Shown here in pieces: positions 7,372-11,172 of a DNA stretch of 11,172 bases. The DNA is from JAMXLL01 sp035279875 (GTDB lineage Bacteria > Desulfobacterota > Binatia > Binatales > Binataceae), in assembly GCA_035279875.1 (NCBI GenBank), contig DATEGX010000059.1, positions 1 through 11,172 on the forward strand, written 5' to 3'. A model generated the notes under the pieces. That model ran no database searches and was not told the DNA's origin. It was given only the letters and a program-made list of their open reading frames with translations. Position numbers and translations under genes: made by a program. Every line of letters starts with the position of its first letter. Positions within the stretch are counted from its first letter, which is position 1.

Positions 7372-7577
7372 CGCGCGTTCCTTTTCCCGTGCCTTCAAGC
7401 CTGGATTTTCGAGGTTCGAATTTACCGCAATTGCATCGGCGGTCGCGAGCGGCAAAGGGTTGGGCGTTGGATGCTGTTGCCCGCTTCAGGCGGCACGGCT
7501 ATAAGCGGGGTGCGCTCGCGCAGCTATCCACGATCGCCGCGGGCGCCTCGCAACTCAACATCCAAGGAGCGCAGGGC
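7372..7577. promoter_or_regulatory. divergent upstream region of nitronate monooxygenase and MBL hydrolase
   Basis: About 206 bp between two divergent starts, each with a good purine-rich ribosome site (minus strand near 7378-7385, plus strand AAGGAG at 7564-7569). Promoters for both genes should be here, but I cannot resolve them by eye. Confidence 0.35.
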
Positions 7578-8432
7578 ATGAGCCAATGGAAAATCGGTGA
7601 CGTCAAGATTAGCCGGGTGATCGAGTCCGAAGCGGTATGGGACGGCGGTATGCTGTTGCCTAACGCCACGGCCGAGAACGTCAAAAAGGAGCGCGATTGG
7701 CTGCTGCCGGCTTTCTCCGCTGAGGACGGCCGGCTCAAGCTCAGCATCCATGCGCTGGTGCTCGAATCCCAGGGCAAGCGCATCGTAATCGATACCTGTA
7801 TCGGCAACGACAAGGTTCGCTCGAACCCGGAATGGAACAAGCTGCAACTGCCCTTCCTGCAGGACCTGCAGAAGCTCGGCTACGCGCGCGAAACGATCGA
7901 CAATGTGATTTGCACCCATCTGCATATCGACCACGTCGGCTGGAATACGATGTTCCAGAACGGCAAGTGGGTGGCGACCTTTCCCAACGCAAAGTACCTG
8001 ATCGGCGGCACCGAATGGGACTTCTTCTCACGCCAGGGCGACGAATTCTTCAAAGCCCCCATCGATGATTCGGTGCGGCCGGTGATGGCCGAGGGCCGGG
8101 TCGAGCTGGTCGATGACAAGCGCAAGATAACCGACGAGATCTGGCTCGAATCGACTCCCGGCCATACGCCGGGCCATTTCGCAGTGCGGATTTCGTCGAA
8201 GGGGCAGGACGCGGTTATCACCGGCGACCTGATGCATCACCCGATTCAATGCCGTTACCCTGAATGGGACGACAATTTCGACGTCGACGGTCCGCAGGCC
8301 AAGAAAACCCGGCGGGCCTTCTGCGAGCGCTACGCCGACACCGGCATTACGGTGTTCGGGACCCACTTCGCGACCCCGTCAGCGGGCAAGATCACGAAGA
8401 AGGACGATTCGTTCCGGTTCACGGCGGCATAG
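7578..8432 (+). CDS. MBL-fold metallo-hydrolase (lactonase/parathion-hydrolase-like)
   Basis: A 284-residue metallo-beta-lactamase-fold enzyme. The dinuclear metal site is complete: THLHIDHVGW (H114, H116, D118, H119), STPGHTPGH (H196 as ligand), TGDLMHHP (D217) and FGTHFATP (H263). The HxHxDH plus PGHTPGH layout and an N-terminal extension of about 70 residues match the group containing N-acyl-homoserine lactonases and methyl parathion hydrolase; substrate cannot be decided here. AAGGAG (7564-7569) eight bases before ATG 7578 sets the start, although the frame is open upstream to 7359, where it would run into the divergent gene. A strong hairpin terminator follows about 30 bp after the stop. 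Its divergent pairing with a nitronate monooxygenase suggests a shared catabolic or detoxification setting (inference). Confidence 0.94.
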   Translation: MSQWKIGDVKISRVIESEAVWDGGMLLPNATAENVKKERDWLLPAFSAEDGRLKLSIHALVLESQGKRIVIDTCIGNDKVRSNPEWNKLQLPFLQDLQKLGYARETIDNVICTHLHIDHVGWNTMFQNGKWVATFPNAKYLIGGTEWDFFSRQGDEFFKAPIDDSVRPVMAEGRVELVDDKRKITDEIWLESTPGHTPGHFAVRISSKGQDAVITGDLMHHPIQCRYPEWDDNFDVDGPQAKKTRRAFCERYADTGITVFGTHFATPSAGKITKKDDSFRFTAA

Positions 8433-8463
8433 GGCCGAACGGCATACGTTCGTCGATGGATTC

Positions 8464-8500
8464 GCGCCGGAATTTGCCATGCTGGCAATTCCGGCGCTTT
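8464..8500 (+). terminator. strong intrinsic terminator after the MBL hydrolase gene
   Basis: A 15-bp stem with one bulged T: GCGCCGGAATT-TGCCA pairs with TGGCAATTCCGGCGC around a TGC loop (8464-8497), followed by a short TTT. The long perfect stem placed 31 bp after the stop codon supports terminator function; the T-run is short. Confidence 0.75.
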
Positions 8501-8535
8501 CCGTTCATCCCAGCCTGAGTGCCGGTGGACGATTT

Positions 8536-8554
8536 AACGGCCTCGAGCGCCGTT
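8536..8554. other. small hairpin in the gap upstream of the TA cassette
   Basis: AACGGC (8536-8541) and GCCGTT (8549-8554) form a perfect 6-bp stem with a CTCGAGC loop. It lies between the MBL terminator and repeat A. Its role is unknown. Confidence 0.3.
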
Positions 8555-8588
8555 GGCGGCCGTGGTGTCCTCTTTGGTTTGACCCTTT

Positions 8589-8693
8589 CTCGGCTTTTAC
8601 CTTTCGCGCTTAGGCGACATTCCTGCCAATTGCACGTGCCTCCGGTGCCTATCTTCGGTTCGATGTAACCCTCTTGTGATTCTGGGTGAATTG
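8589..8693. repeat. imperfect direct repeat, copy A (upstream of the TA pair)
   Basis: A roughly 105-bp segment repeated at 9490-9596 in the same orientation. The best part (8642-8695) differs at about 8 of 54 positions from copy B and shares a 19-base exact block TTCGATGTAACCCTCTTGT. It can fold into local hairpins: GGCGA/CTGCC (8613-8617 with 8623-8627), GCAC/GTGC (about 8632-8635 with 8646-8649), and an outer GTTC/GAAT (8658-8661 with 8688-8691) enclosing ACCC/GGGT (8668-8671 with 8684-8687). It ends 59 bp before the antitoxin start; a TTGACA hexamer (8691-8696) sits at its end. Confidence 0.8.
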
Positions 8694-8735
8694 ACAGTTT
8701 CCGCCTTATCGCTGGATTCGGTCTCTGCTAGACTG

Positions 8736-8754
8736 CATAAAATCTGAATTTATG
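8736..8754. promoter_or_regulatory. palindromic operator overlapping the antitoxin start codon
   Basis: CATAAAATCTGAATTTATG is a 19-bp near-perfect palindrome: arms CATAAA-x-TC and GA-x-TTTATG, eight of nine pairs matched around a central T. Its last three bases are the antitoxin ATG. A TAGACT hexamer (8729-8734) is a plausible -10, and TAAAAT (8738-8743) another. There is no Shine-Dalgarno sequence before the ATG, so the transcript is probably leaderless or nearly so. Phd/VapB antitoxins typically bind such palindromes to repress their own operon, so this is the likely autoregulatory site. Confidence 0.65.
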
Positions 8755-9018
8755 AAATCACGCATTTCAGCGACGGAAGCGGCACGGAGCTTCTCCGAGC
8801 TCATGAATCGGGTCCGCTATCGCGGCGAGACTTTTGTGGTCGAACGAGGCGGGAAGCCTATCTGCGAGATCCTGCCCGCCGGGCCGCCAAGCTTTACCGG
8901 TGCCGAACTGGCGAGGCTTCTGCACTCCCTGCCCAAGCCGGATGAGGACTACCTCAGAATCGTCGAAGAGTTGATCACGAAACAACCCACGGTGGCAGAG
9001 TCGGGATGGCAGCGCTGA
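8752..9018 (+). CDS. vapB: Phd/YefM-family antitoxin of a type II TA pair
   Basis: An 88-residue antitoxin. The N-terminal ISATEAARSFSELMNRVR (5-22) and ETFVVERGGKPICEILP (26-42) are the Phd/YefM DNA-binding and dimerisation fold (PF02604). The C-terminal part (50-88) is charged and helical (AELARLLHSLPKPDEDYLRI), the region expected to wrap the toxin. It overlaps the toxin gene by 13 bases, in the usual antitoxin-first order. No Shine-Dalgarno precedes the start, and a palindrome covers the ATG, implying self-repression. The antitoxin neutralises the PIN toxin next to it. The symbol follows the toxin class; phd-type would be equally valid. Confidence 0.9.
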   Translation: MKSRISATEAARSFSELMNRVRYRGETFVVERGGKPICEILPAGPPSFTGAELARLLHSLPKPDEDYLRIVEELITKQPTVAESGWQR

Positions 9019-9407
9019 TCGACTCGAGCGTGTTGATCGCGGCCGAACGGGGACAACTAAGTTTCGACGACATCGCCCCCGTTTTTTCAGAAGAGAATGT
9101 CGCCATATCAGCGGTGACCGCCTCGGAACTGCTGCATGGCGTTCATCGCGCGAGGACGGCTACACAACGGCATCGGCGGCAGGCCTTCGTCGAAGGCTTG
9201 ATGGCGCGGCTTCCCGTGATCGCCTTCGATCTCATCGTGGCTCGGGTCCACGCCTCGCTTTGGGCTGACCTGGCGAGGCGCGGCGTTGCGATCGGAGAAC
9301 GTGATCTGATGATCGGGGCGACCGCAATCGCAAAAGATTACGCAATCGCTACACGCGATGAACGAAGCTTTCCTAAAATACCGGGCCTGAAGGTGCACCG
9401 ACTATAA
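9006..9407 (+). CDS. vapC: VapC-type PIN-domain ribonuclease toxin
   Basis: A 133-residue PIN domain. All four acidic active-site residues are visible: D6 (ALIDSSVLI), E41 (TASELLHG), D100 (GERDLMIGATAIA) and D118 (ATRDERSF). These coordinate Mg/Mn for cleavage of RNA; VapC enzymes mostly cut tRNA or rRNA. Length is standard and the frame is intact, so the toxin is probably active and held in check by the upstream antitoxin. The start at 9006 lies within the antitoxin gene, in a different frame, giving translational coupling. The pair is enclosed by two related direct repeats about 900 bp apart, which suggests movement or duplication as a unit. The RNA target cannot be inferred from sequence. 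Confidence 0.94.
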   Translation: MAALIDSSVLIAAERGQLSFDDIAPVFSEENVAISAVTASELLHGVHRARTATQRHRRQAFVEGLMARLPVIAFDLIVARVHASLWADLARRGVAIGERDLMIGATAIAKDYAIATRDERSFPKIPGLKVHRL

Positions 9408-9489
9408 TCTTGAGGAACCTGGTTGGACCCGCTTGAAAAGACCGGCGCGAGCTTCGCAGCATCGGCAGTTCAGGCTCGGGAGTCGCCGA

Positions 9490-9596
9490 ATCCAGCTTTA
9501 CCATTCGAGCTTGAGCGAAATTCTCGCTAGTTGCGACGTCTCTTCGGTGCCTATCCTCGATTCGATGTAACCCTCTTGTAGTTCGGGGCGAATTAA
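9490..9596. repeat. imperfect direct repeat, copy B (downstream of the TA pair)
   Basis: Same orientation as copy A (8589-8693), starting 82 bp after the toxin stop. The hairpins seen in A are kept: AGCGA/TCGCT (9514-9518 with 9524-9528, all five pairs), a GCGAC/GTGC variant (about 9533-9549), and ATTC/GAAT (9560-9563 with 9590-9593) around CCC/GGG (9571-9573 with 9586-9588). Changes relative to A at paired positions often keep pairing: A-T for G-C in the first stem, A-T for G-T in the outer third stem. Confidence 0.8.
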
Positions 9597-9661
9597 CCGG
9601 CATCCGGTGCCGAGTTTCGCTCGAAATTGCATTAGTAGGTCAAGCTGAATGATGCAGCTAA

Positions 9662-9711
9662 TCTTATGAGTTGCACTTGCGACAGATTCGCGAAAGGCTT
9701 ATCTCATAAGA
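9662..9711. repeat. inverted repeat TCTTATGAG / CTCATAAGA
   Basis: Perfect 9-base arms at 9662-9670 and 9703-9711 separated by 32 bases. The spacing of about four helical turns (41 bp between equivalent bases) would suit two regulator-binding half-sites, or a hairpin in RNA. Function unknown. Confidence 0.5.
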
Positions 9712-9735
9712 GTGCAGCGCTAATGGATAGGCGAC

Positions 9736-9766
9736 CCTCAGACGGCGCAATTTGCGCCATTTGAGG
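9736..9766. promoter_or_regulatory. 31-bp interrupted palindrome, candidate operator
   Basis: Symmetric element: CCTCA, 3-base gap, GGCGCAA, central T, TTGCGCC, 3-base gap, TGAGG. Thirteen of the fifteen arm positions are complementary. A further direct half-site GGCGCAA lies at 9775-9781. No T-run follows, so an operator upstream of the gene at 9843 is more likely than a terminator (inference). Confidence 0.5.
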
Positions 9767-9842
9767 CCGGATCAGGCGCAAATCTCCTCAGCTTTCCTAT
9801 CCGACAATTCGATATCCATCGCGCAACTAACGGAGGATTGCC

Positions 9843-10856
9843 ATGCATCAATCCAGGTTACGCATCATCGCTCACGGGGTTGTCGCCGGGCTGATCGGTG
9901 GCTTGATAATCGCAGTCTGGTTCTTCATTTTCGACGCAGTAAGCGGCCATCCGCTGCAAACGCCGGCGTTGCTCGCGGCGGCCCTGCTGCACGGTAGTCG
10001 CACGCCGGTTGCGCTGACCGGAACCGCATGGACGCTGGTCGCCGAATATACGGTTGCGCATTTCGCCGTTTTTGCGCTGCTTGGGGCGATCGGCGCATTG
10101 CTGATCGAGGCGTCCGACCGTCATCCGGAGCTGTTTGGCACGCTGCTGCTCTTTACGATCGCATTCGAGGTGTTTTTTATCGCCCTGGTGATGCTGGCCG
10201 GCCCGGCAGCCGCAGCGGCAATGCCCTGGTGGAAAATCATCCTGGGCAATCTGATGGCTACCGCTGGAATGCTTGCGGTTTTCTTCTGGTTTCAGCCGAT
10301 CCTTGCGCGAAATCTAATGGGCCGATGGACCAGCGTGGTACGCGAAGGCATAGTCTCGGGGATAATCGGGGGCGTAATCGTTGCGGCTTGGTTCCTGATC
10401 TATGACTTCGCGACGGGTTCCCCGTTCCATACCCCGGCGATGCTCGGGGCGATTGTTTTCAGCGGAATGGCTCAGCCCACCGGCTTTGCGGTGACGGCGG
10501 CGCTGGTGCTTGGCTATACGGCGCTGCACTTCTTTGCCTTCATCATGTTCGGGATCGCGTCGTCAATTTTGATGGTCGCGTCGGAGTACGAACCGGTCCT
10601 GGCTTTGGGCGAGTTGATTTTGTTTGTCTGGTTCGAACTATGTTTTGTTGCGTTCGTGACATTCCTTGATCATACGGCGCTGGTCGAAATCGGCTGGTGG
10701 AACATAATCGGCGGCAACGTCGTCGCATTGGCGGCTATTATCGCCTACTTCGAGCACGGTCATCCGCGAATCGTGCCGCGGATTATCGAGCGATGGGAAG
10801 GGTTACGCGATGAGACTCAGCCCCGGGAGGTTTCGCACCCACGCCATGTGGGCTAG
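9843..10856 (+). CDS. internally duplicated eight-helix membrane protein of unknown function
   Basis: A 337-residue membrane protein made of two similar halves, about 8-150 and 167-303, each with about four helices. Matching landmarks in order: GLIGGLIIAVWFFIFD / GIIGGVIVAAWFLIYD; HPLQTPALL / SPFHTPAML; YTVAHFAVFALLGAIG / YTALHFFAFIMFGIAS; FEVFFIALV / FELCFVAFV; and MPWWKIILGN / IGWWNIIGGN near the last helix of each half. The family is not one I can name. The conserved D, HF, E and WW positions, once per half, look like functional sites rather than plain membrane packing. A charged, His/Arg-bearing tail (304-337) follows. The start has GGAGG six bases upstream. The leader holds candidate operators. 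The gene ends 12 bp from the convergent dapB end. Confidence 0.85.
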   Translation: MHQSRLRIIAHGVVAGLIGGLIIAVWFFIFDAVSGHPLQTPALLAAALLHGSRTPVALTGTAWTLVAEYTVAHFAVFALLGAIGALLIEASDRHPELFGTLLLFTIAFEVFFIALVMLAGPAAAAAMPWWKIILGNLMATAGMLAVFFWFQPILARNLMGRWTSVVREGIVSGIIGGVIVAAWFLIYDFATGSPFHTPAMLGAIVFSGMAQPTGFAVTAALVLGYTALHFFAFIMFGIASSILMVASEYEPVLALGELILFVWFELCFVAFVTFLDHTALVEIGWWNIIGGNVVALAAIIAYFEHGHPRIVPRIIERWEGLRDETQPREVSHPRHVG

Positions 10857-10868
10857 ATCCTAGCTGGA

Positions 10869-11172
10869 TTAAAGGCCGAGCACATCGCGCATGGAATAAA
10901 GGCCGGGCTTCTGATGCTCAAGCCATGCCGCCGCACGGAGTGCGCCGCGAGCCAGGGAATCTCGGCTTTGTGCGCGATGGATTAGCTCAAGACGCTCGCC
11001 TTGACCGCCAAATATTACCGTATGGTCGCCGACCGCGTCGCCGGCTCTTAGCCCCATAACGGCGACCTGCGGTTGAGGGCGGATGCCGGTGATGCCCTCT
11101 CGACCAAAGACAGCGTTTGATTGGAAGTCCAGCCCCCGAGCCTCGGCAATTATACGCGCCAGCGCGATCGCG
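10869..11172 (-). CDS. dapB: 4-hydroxy-tetrahydrodipicolinate reductase, C-terminal part
   Basis: The last ~100 residues of DapB; the gene runs off the right edge of the window, so start and NAD(P)-binding domain are missing. Visible: LDFQSNAVFGREGITGIRP, then the highly conserved GDHTVIFGGQGERLELIHRA, SRDSLARGALRAAAWL and a C-terminal GLYSMRDVLGL, ending at TAA (10869-10871). This is the substrate-binding/tetramerisation domain and tail. DapB reduces hydroxy-tetrahydrodipicolinate in the diaminopimelate/lysine pathway in the cytoplasm. Because an in-frame ATG at 11055-11057 falls inside conserved sequence, it is not the true start. The convergent membrane-protein gene ends 12 bp away. Confidence 0.95.
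   Translation of the reverse strand, partial: AIALARIIAEARGLDFQSNAVFGREGITGIRPQPQVAVMGLRAGDAVGDHTVIFGGQGERLELIHRAQSRDSLARGALRAAAWLEHQKPGLYSMRDVLGL

Larger units (their letters stand above)
9597..9842. other. inverted-repeat-rich leader before the duplicated membrane protein gene
   Basis: This gene-free stretch holds two clear inverted repeats, listed separately, and a good Shine-Dalgarno (GGAGG, 9832-9836) six bases before ATG 9843. No convincing -35/-10 pair was identified. A 6-base pair TGCACT (9672-9677) / AGTGCA (9711-9716) interleaves with the first inverted repeat, so alternative or pseudoknot-like pairing is possible in RNA. Confidence 0.45.

Noticed and set aside
7359..7577. N-terminal extension of the MBL hydrolase back to 7359
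   Set aside because: It would overlap the 5' end of the divergent nitronate monooxygenase gene; the MSQWKIGDVK start has a strong AAGGAG and matches family length.
8691..8696. TTGACA as -35 box of the antitoxin promoter
   Set aside because: At 16-18 bp spacing there is no acceptable -10 (GGATTC region), and the plausible -10 hexamers lie too far downstream (32 bp or more).
8589..9596. Repeats A and B as integron attC sites around a TA gene cassette
   Set aside because: TA pairs are common integron cassettes, but I do not find the RYYYAAC / GTTRRRY core pair at the repeat ends, and no integrase is in the window. The cassette idea is kept without the integron label.
8589..9596. CRISPR array
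   Set aside because: Only two diverged repeats about 900 bp apart, with genes between them.

Overview
This is a high-GC bacterial chromosomal window with compact, strand-switching gene order. It runs from a broken tRNA-Ser gene at the left edge to the 3' end of dapB at the right edge. The gene mix is: an SBP56/methanethiol-oxidase-type protein, an amidohydrolase-2 protein, DoxX, a CGFS glutaredoxin with BolA, a nitronate monooxygenase, an MBL-fold hydrolase and a repeat-flanked toxin-antitoxin pair. It would fit a soil or sediment proteobacterium-like lineage, for example a deltaproteobacterial-grade group such as Binatota. This taxonomic placement is an inference from gene content only; there is no rRNA or other phylogenetic marker here except the dapB fragment.

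Layout. Positions 22-125 (minus): the 5' half of a tRNA-Ser(GCU) that loses tRNA identity after the anticodon/variable arm and is followed by a hairpin with a T-run. 352-2387 (minus): mtoX-like gene and a histidine-containing membrane protein whose GTG start overlaps the mtoX stop. 2565-4290 (plus): amidohydrolase, then a DoxX protein. 4374-4957 (minus): a bolA-grxD pair, with the grxD ribosome site inside the end of bolA. 5308-6345 (plus): a membrane protein built from two HPP-like halves. 6379-7371 (minus) and 7578-8432 (plus): a divergent nitronate monooxygenase / MBL hydrolase pair, the latter ending in a strong hairpin terminator. 8589-9596: two diverged ~105-bp direct repeats enclosing a Phd-type antitoxin and PIN (VapC) toxin. 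9843-10856 (plus): an internally duplicated eight-helix membrane protein of unknown function behind an inverted-repeat-rich leader. 10869-11172 (minus): the end of dapB.

How the genes may work together. The mtoX unit would oxidise methanethiol to formaldehyde, H2S and H2O2 using copper; the coupled membrane protein is a candidate metal or maturation partner (inference). GrxD and BolA are a known [2Fe-2S]-handling pair. The toxin-antitoxin unit with its flanking structured repeats looks like an acquired or duplicated cassette and is the most unusual part of the window. The two duplicated membrane proteins have no assigned function.
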